Shown: in pieces, positions 8,899 through 17,133 of the stretch
How positions within the stretch are numbered: the first letter of the stretch is position 1
How the letters are laid out: every line of letters starts with the position of its first letter
Source: Clostridiales bacterium
Lineage (GTDB): Bacteria; Bacillota; Clostridia; Oscillospirales; Oscillospiraceae
DNA: 64,000 nucleotides
NCBI GenBank assembly: GCA_022775085.1
Contig: JALFJQ010000028.1
Coordinates: 1-64,000, forward strand
Reading direction: 5' to 3'
Position numbers and translations under genes: made by a program
The notes under the pieces: generated by a model
Told to the model about the DNA's origin: nothing
Databases searched by the model: none
What the model saw: only the letters and a program-made list of their open reading frames with translations

Positions 8899-8932
8899 TC
8901 AGAATTTTTAGTTCAATTTTCGTTATTTCCAT
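8783..8932 (-). pseudogene. Unidentified N-terminal gene fragment
   Basis: On the minus strand an ATG with GGAGG eight bases upstream begins MEITKIELKILIKEF, then LTASNRVLRADFEIY. The frame has a real-protein look for about 38 residues, then runs into the antisense of the ImmA/IrrE fragment near 8822. I do not recognise the family. Two genes, pointing at each other, are both cut at the same spot. Confidence 0.4.
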
Positions 8933-9036
8933 CTTGTAAACCTCCACAGAATGGGCAGTGACTCCCGCAATAATGAAGCAGATTCCGAATTTTCGCCTGT
9001 CTATCACAGCAATCAAAGTCAACGATTTCCATTGCA

Positions 9037-9239
9037 TCAATCGTGGATTGAATGCCCATCATTCAGCACGCGGCACAATCCGTTCAGGTCAATCAGATTT
9101 CCGCGCCCTGCATTCACCAGTACAGCATCCGCCTCATGCTGCGAAGTCTGGATTCACCCAGCAGATGATCCGTTTGAGCGGTTTTCGGCAAACAGCAGAG
9201 CACATAATCCGCCCAGGGAAGGTACTCGTCCAGAGAGTC
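9037..9239 (-). pseudogene. Fragment of a D-isomer 2-hydroxyacid dehydrogenase
   Basis: Minus-strand translation gives DSLDEYLPWADYVLCCLP...TDHLLGESRL and, after a frame change near 9130, DAVLVNAGRGNLIDLNGL. These are the NAD-binding-domain motifs of the D-2-hydroxyacid dehydrogenase family in the correct order. Both ends of the gene are missing, one frameshift lies inside, and a stop comes soon after. It is a dead remnant. Confidence 0.75.
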
Positions 9240-9240
9240 C

Positions 9241-9411
9241 ATTGTGGAAATGCTGAAGAATGAGAAATATATTGGGGATGCGATGTACCAAAAGACATAT
9301 ATGACGGACTCTCTCCCAAGGCAATGCCTGCGGAACAAGGGAGAGCGGGATCGGTATTACGCGACCAATACCCATCCGGGGATTATTGACTGCCAGTCGT
9401 ATGATGTCTGA
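9241..9411 (+). pseudogene. Fragment of a large serine recombinase
   Basis: The 56 codons read IVEMLKNEKYIGDAMYQKTY...GERDRYYATNTHPGIID, which is the recombinase-domain signature of large serine integrases. There is no start and no catalytic domain. It abuts the dehydrogenase fragment on the left and the terminase fragment on the right. Confidence 0.8.
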
Positions 9412-10026
9412 GCGCATCAGGGAGCGTTACATGGCTATGTATACCGGCATCTTCTACCGGCGGTATATTCTCGGTGAGTGGTGTTTGGCGAGGGCCTGAT
9501 TTATGAATTTGACCCGGAAAAGCACGTTGCGGCCAAGCTGCCGGAATCCGGGGAATGGTACATTTCCTGTGGCTATGGCACTCTGAACCCGTTCTCAGCT
9601 GGCCTGTGGTGCGTGAATCGCGGACGGGCCGTCCGTGTGAAGGAATATTACCACTCCGGCAGGGACAGCAGCCATCAGCTGACGGACGAGGAGTATTATC
9701 AGGAGGTCGAAAAGCTGGCCGGTGACAGGGAGATCCACCACATCATCGTGGATCCGTCGGCGGCTTCTTTTATTGCCTGTATCCGCAGGCACGGGCGGTT
9801 TTCCGTGCGGAAGACGAAAAATGATGTGCTGTACGGCATACGGCTGACATTGGCCATGCTGAGAGCAGGGGGTATCAGGTTCGGCGCAGACTGCAAGGAC
9901 GCTATCCGGGAGTTCGGGCTGTACCGCTGGGAGGAAAAGGGCGAGGTAGATAAGCCTGTGAAGGAAAACGACCACGCCATGGACGATATGCCGGACGCTG
10001 TGGAGGACGGTGAAAAACCATGCTGA
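9404..10026 (+). pseudogene. Phage terminase large subunit, C-terminal part with a frameshift
   Basis: RIRERYMAMYTGIFYRRYILGEW followed, after a frame change near 9485-9495, by EGLIYEFDPEKH and the RNase-H-like nuclease domain (SCGYGT...HIIVDPSAASF...LYRWEEKGEVDKPVKENDHAMDDM). These are typical of PBSX-type terminases, which cut and pump phage DNA. The ATPase domain is absent. The last 182 residues remain open as one frame from 9478, but the gene is broken. Confidence 0.85.
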
Positions 10027-10527
10027 CTGCTGACCAGATCGAAGTTCTCGGAGATTATGCCGTTCAGTTGCTTTCGCCTGTAACGGAATATCTGACCGAG
10101 GATATTGCAGAGAGGATTTCAGAAGCTGGCCAACTTACCGGCACCGCCGTGGGTGCCGACATGGTATTCGGCTCTCTCCGTGCGGCGAAGTACCGCAAGT
10201 GGAACTCCGCCGTGGGCATCGATGGGGCTATCCGCAAGGCCGGTATGCTGGCCTGTGTGCTGCTGTTCACAGCCATTGACATGATGATGCACGTGGATGT
10301 GCTGGGCTGGCTGCCGGTGGATACCAGAAACGTTCTGGATGCCTGTGGCGTTGTGAAGATGGGCGTCACGGAGCTGTTCCCCTGCTGTTTTTTTGTATGA
10401 AGCTACCAGCGTACTGAAAAATATGCTCCTGTGCGGCCTGCCGGTACCGGCTGGGCTGCGGGAGAAACTGGGCGCATGGCTCAGCACCATGACCGAGGAA
10501 ACCAATGTGGATATTGTGGCAGAATAG
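10020..10527 (+). pseudogene. Chimera of a phage capsid protein start and a holin
   Basis: The first 40 codons (MLTADQIEVLGDYAVQ...DIAERISEAGQLTGTA) look like the start of a phage minor capsid or portal-type protein. They directly follow the terminase. From about 10190 the frame continues as a TcdE-type holin (IRKAGMLACVLLFTAIDMMM...ACGVVKMGVTELF). A run of seven T at about 10387 shifts the frame; the holin's end (YEATSVLKNMLLCGLPVPAGLREK) is readable in the next frame to the stop at 10527. Everything that should lie between capsid and lysis genes is gone. Confidence 0.65.
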
Positions 10528-10534
10528 TTGCGCC

Positions 10535-10621
10535 CGCGCCGATTGCAGACGGGCCACAGCGGCCGCAGTCAGACGGACATATGAGGACGACCGCGAGGAA
10601 AGCGGGCTGCTGGATTTATAA
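10535..10621 (+). pseudogene. Possible C-terminal fragment, unidentified
   Basis: An open stretch ends RRTYEDDREESGLLDL before TAA, an Arg/Glu-rich tail that looks coding but has no start or recognisable family. It is the last scrap before the tRNA genes. Confidence 0.25.
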
Positions 10622-10630
10622 AAATCAATT

Positions 10631-10660
10631 CTCCCTCTCCAATTTTTCGGGGAGGGAGTT
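10631..10660 (+). terminator. Terminator-like hairpin at the end of the prophage scraps
   Basis: CTCCCTCTCC pairs with GGGGAGGGAG, followed by TTTCTC. Confidence 0.5.
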
Positions 10661-10770
10661 TCTCAGCTTACAAGTCAAAAAGCTGACATCATTTTGACAT
10701 CAATTAGCCTTTATATTATCGTATTTTTTCGTCTTTTTTAGCGTTCAAAAACTGGACAAAAATAAAAGGA

Positions 10771-10805
10771 AAAAGTCCCAAAGCCGTTGCGGCTCTAGGA
10801 CTTTT
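10771..10805 (-). terminator. Terminator of the tRNA-Thr/tRNA-Tyr operon
   Basis: Minus strand: AAAAGTCC...GGACTTTTT with an inner AGCCGCAACGGCT stem, directly after the tRNA-Tyr CCA. Confidence 0.75.
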
Positions 10806-10810
10806 CAGAT

Positions 10811-10895
10811 TGGTGGGGGAGGACGGATTCGAACCATCGAAGCGAAACGCAGCAGATTTACAGTCTGTCCCCTTTGGCCACTCGGGAACTCCCCC
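10811..10895 (-). tRNA. tRNA-Tyr (GTA)
   Basis: This 85-base minus-strand gene has acceptor GGGGGAG/CTCCCCC, anticodon loop with GTA (ACTGTAAATCT), a long variable arm as expected for bacterial tRNA-Tyr, T-arm GGTTCGAATCC, and an encoded CCA. It follows tRNA-Thr by 39 bases. Confidence 0.96.
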
Positions 10896-10934
10896 ATATG
10901 CAATTGGCTCGATTACGAGTCTCCATCCGGTTTT

Positions 10935-11010
10935 TGGAGCCGGTAGACGGACTCGAACCCCCGACCTACTGATTACAAATCAGTTGCTCTACCAACTGAG
11001 CTATACCGGC
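10935..11010 (-). tRNA. tRNA-Thr (TGT)
   Basis: This 76-base minus-strand gene has acceptor GCCGGTA/TACCGGC, D-arm AGCTCAGTTGGTAGAGC, anticodon loop TTTGTAA (TGT), T-arm GGTTCGAGTCC, and encoded CCA. It is first in the Thr-Tyr pair. Confidence 0.97.
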
Positions 11011-11118
11011 GTCTCGAACCGAACACGCATATTATACCACGGGTTTTGAAAATGTCAAGAATTATTTTTCGAATTGTGTAAAAAACCGGCCACAGCGGAA
11101 ACTGTGGCCGGTATGCGA

Positions 11119-13908
11119 TTACAGCTCAACTTCCAGCTTGGCAACCACGGCGGCACAGCGGGGGCACAGGCCTTCGGCGTTGGCCTGCTCGCTGTGCATC
11201 CAGCAGCGGGGACACTTGGTGCCCTTGGCTTCACTGACACCGATGGTCAGGGCGGGGTAGTTGGCGCCGGTGCCGACCTCGGCGCATTCCTCGGCATCGT
11301 CCCAGGTGCAGGTGGACACGATGCAGATTTCGGCCAGGTTCACACCCTCACAGGCGGCTTTCAGCTCGGCATCCTGGGTAGCCAGGGTCACATGAGCTTC
11401 CAGAGCCTTGCCGATACGTTTGTCGGCCCGGGCCTTCTCCAGAATGCCGTTGACATCCTGCCGCAGCTTCATGATGACGTTCCATCTTTCCATAGCGGCA
11501 GTGTCCAGGGCGTAGGCTTCAAAGTTCTCGGGCATCTGGTTCAGCAGCACGTTCCGGCTGTCGTCGCTGTCCCGATGGGGCATGGACTGCCAGATCTCGT
11601 CGCAGGTAAAGGCCAGCACGGGGGCGAACAGCTTTGCCAGGGCGTCCAGAATCAGGAACAGGGCGCTCTGAGCGGAGCGGCGGCGGAGGCCGTCCTTTTC
11701 TTCGCAGTACAGCCGATCCTTCAGAATGTCGAGGTAGAAGCTGGACAGTTCAACAACGCAGAAATCGTTGATAGCGTGGGTGACCACATGGTACTCGTAG
11801 CCCATGTAGGCCTTGCGGCACAGCTTCACCAGTTCGTCCAGCTTGGTCAGCGCCCAGCGGTCAAGTTCTTCCATTTCCTCAACGGGAACCAGATTGTTGG
11901 GGTCAAACTCGTTCAGATTGCCCAGGCAGTACCGGGCGGTGTTGCGGAACTTCAGGTAGTTCTGGGCGATCTGCTTGAAGATCTCCTTGGAGCAGCGCAC
12001 GTCGGCGTGGTAGTCGGAGGAAGCGGCCCACAGGCGGACGATGTCCGCACCGAAGTCCTTGATGAGGTCAGCGGGATCCACGCCGTTGCCCAGAGACTTG
12101 TGCATAGCCCGGCCCTGGCCGTCCACGGTCCAGCCGTGGGTCAGCACCTGCTTGAAAGGAGCGCCCTGATCCAGAGCGCCCACGGACACCAGAAGGCTGG
12201 ACTGGAACCAGCCCCGGTACTGGTCGGCGCCCTCCAGATACACGTCGGCGGGCCACAGCTCGGGGGTCCGGTGCATCAGGGAAGCGTAGTGAGTAGAGCC
12301 GGAGTCAAACCAGCAGTCCAGGGTGTCCTTCTCCTTGTCGAAGTCCTTGCCACCGCAGTGGGGGCAGGTGAAGCCTTCGGGCACCAGCTCCATGGCTTCC
12401 TTCTCGAACCAGATGTTGGAACCGAACTCGTCAAACAGCTTGGACAGCTTCTCAATGGACTCAGGGGTGGACACGGGCTTTCCGCAGTCTTTGCAGTAGA
12501 ACACGGGGATGGGCAGGCCCCAGCGGCGCTGACGGGAGATGCACCAGTCGGCACGCTCTCGGATCATGCTGGTCATGCGGTCCTGGCCCCAGGCGGGATA
12601 CCACTGGACGTTTTCAATGGCCTTGATGGCCTGATCCTTGAAGGATTCCACGGAGCAGAACCACTGGGGGGTGGCCCGGAAGATCACGGGTTTCTTGCAG
12701 CGGTCGTGGTGGGGGTAGGAGTGGACGATTTCCTCGGAGGCGAACAGCACGCCGCTCTCCTTCATGTCAGCGAGAATCACGGGATTACTCTCCTCGGTCT
12801 TCATCCCGGCATACTTGCCAGCATAGTCAGTGTGGCGGCCGTAGTCGTCCACGGGCACCACCAGCTCCATGCCGTAGCGCATACAGGTCTGGTAGTCGTC
12901 GGCACCGAAGCCGGGGGCGGTGTGGACACAGCCCGTGCCGGAGTCCATGGTGACGTACTCGGCGTTGACCAGCCGGGAGGTCTTGTCCATGAAGGGGTGC
13001 TGAGCCAGCATATTCTCGAAGAAGGAACCGGGGTAGGTGGCGAGAATTTCATAATTCTCAAAGCCGCCGATCTTCATGACCTTCTCGACCAGTGCCTCGG
13101 CCATGATATAGGTCTCGCCGTTGTCTGCCTTCACCAGGGCGTAGCTTTCCCGGGGGTGCAGGCAGATGGCCAGGTTGCCCGGGAGGGTCCAGATGGTGGT
13201 GGTCCAGATCACGAAGTAAGTCTTGCTCAGGTCGAACTGGGAGAGCTTGCCCTGATCGTCCTTCATGGGGAATTTAACGTAGACGGTGGTGCAGGGGTCA
13301 TCCTTGTACTCAATGTCCGCTTCTGCCACGGCGGTGACGCAGTAGGGGCACCAGGTAACGGGCTTCAGGCCCTTGTAGATATAGCCCTTGTCGAACATCC
13401 GGCCAAAGACCTTGACCTCCTGCGCCTCGAAATGCTTGTCCATGGTGCGGTAGGGGTGCTTCCAGTCGCCCACAACACCCAGACGCTTGAAGCCGCCCAT
13501 CTGCTTCTGGATGAAGTCCTCGGCGAAGTCCTCGCAGGCCTTCCGGAACTCGGGCACGGACAGATCCTTGTTCAGCTTTTTCTTGGACGTTTCGATGGCG
13601 CGCTCGATGGGCAGACCGTGGTTGTCCCAGCCGGGGACATAGGGGGTGTAGTAGCCCATCATGGCGTGGCTGCGGACGATGAAGTCCTTCAGGGTCTTGT
13701 TCAGGGCGTGGCCCATGTGGATATAGCCATTACTGAAGGGAGGGCCGTCATGCAGGACAAACCGGGGAAGATCCTTGTTCTTTTCCAGCATGGCTTCGTA
13801 CAGATTCTGTTCCTCCCAGCGCTGGAGCATGGCAGGCTCCCGGGCAGGCAGACCGGCCTTCATGGGGAAGTCGGTCTTTGGGGTGATGATGGTGTTTTTG
13901 TATTCCAT
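11119..13908 (-). CDS. ileS: Isoleucyl-tRNA synthetase
   Basis: This class I synthetase charges tRNA-Ile. It has 929 residues from the ATG at 13908, where family members begin (MEYKNTIITPKTDFPMKAGL), with GGAGG 11 bases upstream. The longer open frame above it runs through a repeat and is not used. The HIGH motif reads HMGH (residues 64-67), the editing (CP1) domain is in the middle, and the KMSKS loop is the variant MHKSLGNG. The C-terminus has the zinc pair CPRCW...CPRC. It is preceded by a T-box leader, so expression should rise when tRNA-Ile is uncharged. Confidence 0.97.
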   Translation of the reverse strand: MEYKNTIITPKTDFPMKAGLPAREPAMLQRWEEQNLYEAMLEKNKDLPRFVLHDGPPFSNGYIHMGHALNKTLKDFIVRSHAMMGYYTPYVPGWDNHGLPIERAIETSKKKLNKDLSVPEFRKACEDFAEDFIQKQMGGFKRLGVVGDWKHPYRTMDKHFEAQEVKVFGRMFDKGYIYKGLKPVTWCPYCVTAVAEADIEYKDDPCTTVYVKFPMKDDQGKLSQFDLSKTYFVIWTTTIWTLPGNLAICLHPRESYALVKADNGETYIMAEALVEKVMKIGGFENYEILATYPGSFFENMLAQHPFMDKTSRLVNAEYVTMDSGTGCVHTAPGFGADDYQTCMRYGMELVVPVDDYGRHTDYAGKYAGMKTEESNPVILADMKESGVLFASEEIVHSYPHHDRCKKPVIFRATPQWFCSVESFKDQAIKAIENVQWYPAWGQDRMTSMIRERADWCISRQRRWGLPIPVFYCKDCGKPVSTPESIEKLSKLFDEFGSNIWFEKEAMELVPEGFTCPHCGGKDFDKEKDTLDCWFDSGSTHYASLMHRTPELWPADVYLEGADQYRGWFQSSLLVSVGALDQGAPFKQVLTHGWTVDGQGRAMHKSLGNGVDPADLIKDFGADIVRLWAASSDYHADVRCSKEIFKQIAQNYLKFRNTARYCLGNLNEFDPNNLVPVEEMEELDRWALTKLDELVKLCRKAYMGYEYHVVTHAINDFCVVELSSFYLDILKDRLYCEEKDGLRRRSAQSALFLILDALAKLFAPVLAFTCDEIWQSMPHRDSDDSRNVLLNQMPENFEAYALDTAAMERWNVIMKLRQDVNGILEKARADKRIGKALEAHVTLATQDAELKAACEGVNLAEICIVSTCTWDDAEECAEVGTGANYPALTIGVSEAKGTKCPRCWMHSEQANAEGLCPRCAAVVAKLEVEL

Positions 13909-13937
13909 TGGATTTCTTACCTCCATAGTGATATTGA

Positions 13938-14035
13938 GTTGATAGTGGACAGTGGACAGTTGACAGTTAAGGAGCCGCCGCGGTACGATCCCAATGGAAC
14001 AAAAACTGTCAACTATCAACTATTAACTGTCAACT
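13938..14035. repeat. Inverted-repeat element between the T-box and ileS
   Basis: The left arm (GTTGATAGTGGACAGT then GGACAGTTGACAGTT) and the right arm (AACTGTCAACTATCAAC then TATTAACTGTCAAC) are built from repeated ACTGTCAAC-like units and are inverted relative to each other. It lies after the T-box terminator and ends 30 bases before the ileS start, so it is transcribed in the ileS leader when read-through occurs. Confidence 0.65.
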
Positions 14036-14323
14036 AAAAAGCGCCCTCGCCTCTTAGGATAAGAGACAAAGGCGCGTAAACCTCTGCGGTACCACTCTTG
14101 TTCCGGCTATTCACCGGCACTCGTATGCGCGATAACGGGCGCTCCCGGCGCAGCCTACTTTATATACGAATCCTTGACTGAACACTTTCATTCTTTCCGG
14201 CCTGAATTGCGTCAGAATGCGTTATCTTCCTTGCTGGGCGTCAGCCCAGCGGCGTCATCTGCCTTTTCTGACACAATTCATTCTCGAAAAGCGATTAAAG
14301 TATTCAATCAAGAATTCGTATAA
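14036..14323 (-). promoter_or_regulatory. T-box leader of ileS
   Basis: Minus strand: TATACGAATTCTTGA and TCAAGGATTCGTATA pair to close a long stem I containing several inner hairpins. The T-box core AGAGTGGTACCGC follows at about 14086-14098, then a terminator hairpin (GCGCC...GGCGC, then TTTTT) at about 14036-14076. By the known mechanism, uncharged tRNA-Ile would favour the antiterminator. I could not assign the specifier codon with confidence. Confidence 0.9.
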
Positions 14324-14455
14324 ACTTCGGTGCGCGGCTCCGGGGTGATACGGTTTTTGCTCCTGCCTGCTGCCTTGCACCTTCCGGCAGCTCTCTGTAG
14401 GCGGCGGGCAAACCCGCGTGTCCCCATCATAGCCTTGAATATTGGATTTTACAGC

Positions 14456-15160
14456 TTACTTGCTGGTGGGATCGTAGTTCCGGCCGAACTGCAGGTTCAG
14501 GCTGGCGAACTTGCTGGTGGTGGTGTCGTTGTTGGTGGGGTGCTTGGGAGCTGCCTTGGGGGCGGTGTCCACGGTGGAGCCGATCATGGCTTCGATGTTC
14601 TGGGCAATCTCGTCGGCAACATCGGCACTCTCCATGGGTGCGGGGGCTGCCTTGGGAGCCGGTGCGGGGGCGTTGGCATCCTTAATGCGCTCCAGAGCCT
14701 GAATACAGGTTTTCAGCTGATCCTGCAGCTCGCTGATCTTGGCGGCGGCAGTCTTGCGGGCTTCCTGGACCCGGGCATTCTCCGCGGCGACAATGGCATC
14801 GGAGTTCATGCTGGCAGCAGCGGGAGCCACGGGAGCGGCAGGTGCGGGAGCCGCCGCGGCGGCAGTAGCGCTGGCGTTATTGAGCATTCTGGCGCACTTG
14901 GCTTCCGCCTCGGCGACCATCTTGTCGCAGGTTTTCTGTGCGTTGATCACAGCATCCTTCATGGAGGCTTCATTCTTGCGGTACTCCTCCAGCTTGCCCA
15001 CCAGAACACGCATTTTGCTCTTGAGCAGGGCATTTTCCTTATACAGGGTCACATAATCCTCCGTGAGAGGTTCCAGAAACTCGTCGACCTGCTGCATATC
15101 GTAGCCGCCGAAGGTGGAGCGGCCGAAAGAGACCTGATCGATCTGCTGCGGTGTAAACAT
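14456..15160 (-). CDS. divIVA: DivIVA-domain cell division/polarity protein
   Basis: This 234-residue protein starts with MFTPQQIDQVSFGRSTFGGYDMQQVDEFL, the DivIVA N-terminal membrane-curvature domain. A coiled coil (about 35-85), an Ala/Pro-rich linker, a second coiled coil (about 120-155) and a charged tail follow. It probably recruits division or cell-wall proteins at poles or septum. GAAGGAG precedes the start. It sits directly behind sepF and the YggS-type gene, the usual division cluster of Gram-positive bacteria. Confidence 0.9.
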   Translation of the reverse strand: MFTPQQIDQVSFGRSTFGGYDMQQVDEFLEPLTEDYVTLYKENALLKSKMRVLVGKLEEYRKNEASMKDAVINAQKTCDKMVAEAEAKCARMLNNASATAAAAAPAPAAPVAPAAASMNSDAIVAAENARVQEARKTAAAKISELQDQLKTCIQALERIKDANAPAPAPKAAPAPMESADVADEIAQNIEAMIGSTVDTAPKAAPKHPTNNDTTTSKFASLNLQFGRNYDPTSK

Positions 15161-15294
15161 AGTTTGGTTCTCCTTCCAAAAATTTTACTGGCCCGCTGCC
15201 TGTGACAGGGGCATCAACAGCCCCAAAAACGGATTTTTACAGAATGACCGAAATGGCGGTCAGCCGGTAAAAATCCGCCTGAAGGGCAAGAAAA

Positions 15295-15843
15295 TCAGAC
15301 GTAGCTTTCCACTTCTGCCTGCAGGGTTTCCAAATCACCCACAATGTCCATATTGTGGGGGCAGAACAGGTAAGCGGACTGGGCGATCTTCTTGACATCG
15401 CCGTCCAGAGCGTAAACGCAGCCGGACAGGAAATCCACCACACGGCGGGCCATGGCCTTGTCCACATTCTCCATGTTGACAATAACAGCCTTATGGCTGC
15501 GCAGGTCATCGGCGGCCTTGGAGGTGTCGTTAAAGCTGCCGGGACGGAACAGAACCACTTCCTGCTTGTTGGAAGCGCTGCCGCTCATGTTCAGAACCTG
15601 ACCGTTAAAGCCGGAGCTGACAGCGGCAGAAGTAGCGGGAGCGGGCGTAAAACCGTAATCATCCTGCTCCTCGGGATCCTCCGCAGCAGGGGCGGGAGCC
15701 GGGGCACGGCGGGGCGCACGGCGGGCGGGGGTTTCAGCGGGCTCTTCGTACTCATCGGCGTATTCGTCGTCTTCGTCGTAATCGTCGTAGTCGTCATCTG
15801 CGTAGGGCTGGGCAAATTTCTTTACGTTATCCCATAAGCTCAT
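15295..15843 (-). CDS. sepF: Cell division protein SepF
   Basis: This 182-residue protein is an FtsZ-binding membrane anchor. It begins MSLWDNVKKFAQPY (amphipathic anchor), then has a very acidic Asp/Tyr/Glu and Ala/Pro linker to about residue 90. The SepF core follows (VVLFRPGSFNDTSKAADDLRSHKAVIVNMENVDKAMARRVVDFLSG). The start at 15843 has AGGAGG nine bases upstream; a longer frame adds 21 residues lying in the end of the preceding gene. It is between the YggS-type gene and divIVA. Confidence 0.95.
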   Translation of the reverse strand: MSLWDNVKKFAQPYADDDYDDYDEDDEYADEYEEPAETPARRAPRRAPAPAPAAEDPEEQDDYGFTPAPATSAAVSSGFNGQVLNMSGSASNKQEVVLFRPGSFNDTSKAADDLRSHKAVIVNMENVDKAMARRVVDFLSGCVYALDGDVKKIAQSAYLFCPHNMDIVGDLETLQAEVESYV

Positions 15844-15871
15844 TCTGTGTATCCTCCTAAGTATATGCGCA

Positions 15872-16588
15872 TCAGTTTGATGAAAGCTTGGTATAGTCAC
15901 GGGCACCGAAAATGGCGGTGCCCACTCGAATCATGGTACTGCCGCAGGTGATCGCGTCCTGATAGTCATCGGACATTCCCATCGATAAACAGTCCACTGG
16001 GACATTATCGTTGATTTTCTCCCTGATGTCAACACTTAATTGGAACATTTTTTGAAAATATTGCAGATTTTCTCCCGGAAAACGCGAAATTGGGGGGATT
16101 GCCATGAGTCCTTTCATACAAACGTTTGAAAATTCACCGATTTTTTCAAGAATTGGAAGGACTTCCTCCACCCGGAATCCGGACTTGCTTTCCTCGTTTC
16201 CGATGTTCACTTCCAGCAAAATGTCCTGCCGGATGCCCTGCCGGGCGGCCTCGGCGTTGATGGCCCGCAGCAGCCGCTCGGAGTCCACGCTCTGAATGAG
16301 GTCTACCTTTCCTACCACCTGCCTGACCTTGTTGGTCTGCAAGTGCCCGATGAAATGCACCGGCGCCCCCGCGTAGGCGTTCTCAGCCAGCTTGGCGGTC
16401 AGCTCCTGCACCCGGTTTTCACCGCAGCAGTCCACCCCGGCGGCGATGGCCTGCCGAACAGCGTCGGCATCGTTCATTTTAGTGGCGGCGCAGAGCTTGA
16501 TCTGCTTGGGGTCACGGCCGCAGGAACGGGCGGCAGCCTCCATTTCGGCACGGATACGGGCAACATTTTCAGCAATGGACATATTCAT
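15872..16588 (-). CDS. YggS/YlmE-family PLP homeostasis protein
   Basis: This 238-residue pyridoxal-phosphate-binding protein has an alanine-racemase-like barrel. The PLP lysine lies in LCAATKMNDADAV (normally AVSKT), and HFIGHLQTNKVRQV, SVDSERL and LSMGMSDDYQDAI follow in family order. The protein manages free PLP and is not known to be a catalytic enzyme. It lies just upstream of sepF, as ylmE does in Bacillus. The ribosome site is weak; the start could also be the ATG two codons later. Confidence 0.92.
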   Translation of the reverse strand: MNMSIAENVARIRAEMEAAARSCGRDPKQIKLCAATKMNDADAVRQAIAAGVDCCGENRVQELTAKLAENAYAGAPVHFIGHLQTNKVRQVVGKVDLIQSVDSERLLRAINAEAARQGIRQDILLEVNIGNEESKSGFRVEEVLPILEKIGEFSNVCMKGLMAIPPISRFPGENLQYFQKMFQLSVDIREKINDNVPVDCLSMGMSDDYQDAITCGSTMIRVGTAIFGARDYTKLSSN

Positions 16589-16632
16589 TCTTCTTTCTGT
16601 TGGTTGTATATATTGTGCTTTATCTGAGTTTC

Positions 16633-16766
16633 GTAGGGCGGAGTCATGACTCCGCCGACGCACCAAGTTATCTGCATCGGTGCGTCTTTTCAGAATTGTT
16701 CGTTTTGCGTCGATCTAGGCGCATCTGTATTCCTACCGGGTCGGCGGGGTCATGACCCCGCCCTAC
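16633..16766. repeat. Palindromic repeat element (GTAGGGCGG ends)
   Basis: Terminal inverted repeats GTAGGGCGGAGTCATGACTC and its imperfect partner ending GACCCCGCCCTAC enclose an inner GACGCACC/GGTGCGTC hairpin. A partial, diverged piece (GTAGGGGCGGGGCAGTGACC) lies at 33642-33661. This is probably a small non-autonomous repeat family. Confidence 0.65.
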
Positions 16767-16817
16767 TGTGGTCTGGGAAAAACAAAAGGCGGCGGATGTG
16801 CTCCGTCGCCTTTTGCG

Positions 16818-17048
16818 TTACGCAGGAACTGCGGCTGCCTTCAGCGGCTTCATGGGGGCCAGAGTGGAGATGGCGTGCTTGTAGATCATCTGCTGCCTGC
16901 CGTCTGTCACCAGAACCACCACGAAGCTGTCGTAGCCGGTAATGACCCCCCGGAGCTGGAAGCCGTTCATCAGGAACAGCGTCACGGGGACCCGGTCCCG
17001 GCGAACCTCCTTCAAAATGGCATCCTGTAAATTCATGGTTTCATTCAT
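16818..17048 (-). CDS. hfq: RNA chaperone Hfq
   Basis: This 76-residue Sm-like protein has the Sm1 motif (VTLFLMNGFQLRGVITGYDSFVVVLV) and the Sm2 motif YKHAISTL, which together form the hexameric RNA-binding ring. The start at 17048 has AAGAGGG at good spacing; a second ATG four codons later is possible. It follows miaA in the conserved mutL-miaA-hfq order. Confidence 0.97.
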   Translation of the reverse strand: MNETMNLQDAILKEVRRDRVPVTLFLMNGFQLRGVITGYDSFVVVLVTDGRQQMIYKHAISTLAPMKPLKAAAVPA

Positions 17049-17133
17049 ATGTATGTACCCTCTTTCTTAATTTTTGGCGCCGCATTACTCCCCACGGACG
17101 CCTCCCGACTGGGTACACACATCCTAACAGATT

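Noticed and set aside
8951..9263. Two overlapping 101-codon plus-strand frames
   Set aside because: They are antisense to the D-2-hydroxyacid dehydrogenase remnant, which has clear motifs on the minus strand.
11074..14037. A 987-codon open frame on the plus strand opposite ileS
   Set aside because: It is the antisense of a clear, complete isoleucyl-tRNA synthetase. High GC at third positions keeps the opposite frame open; its translation is low-complexity Gly/Val/His with no domain.
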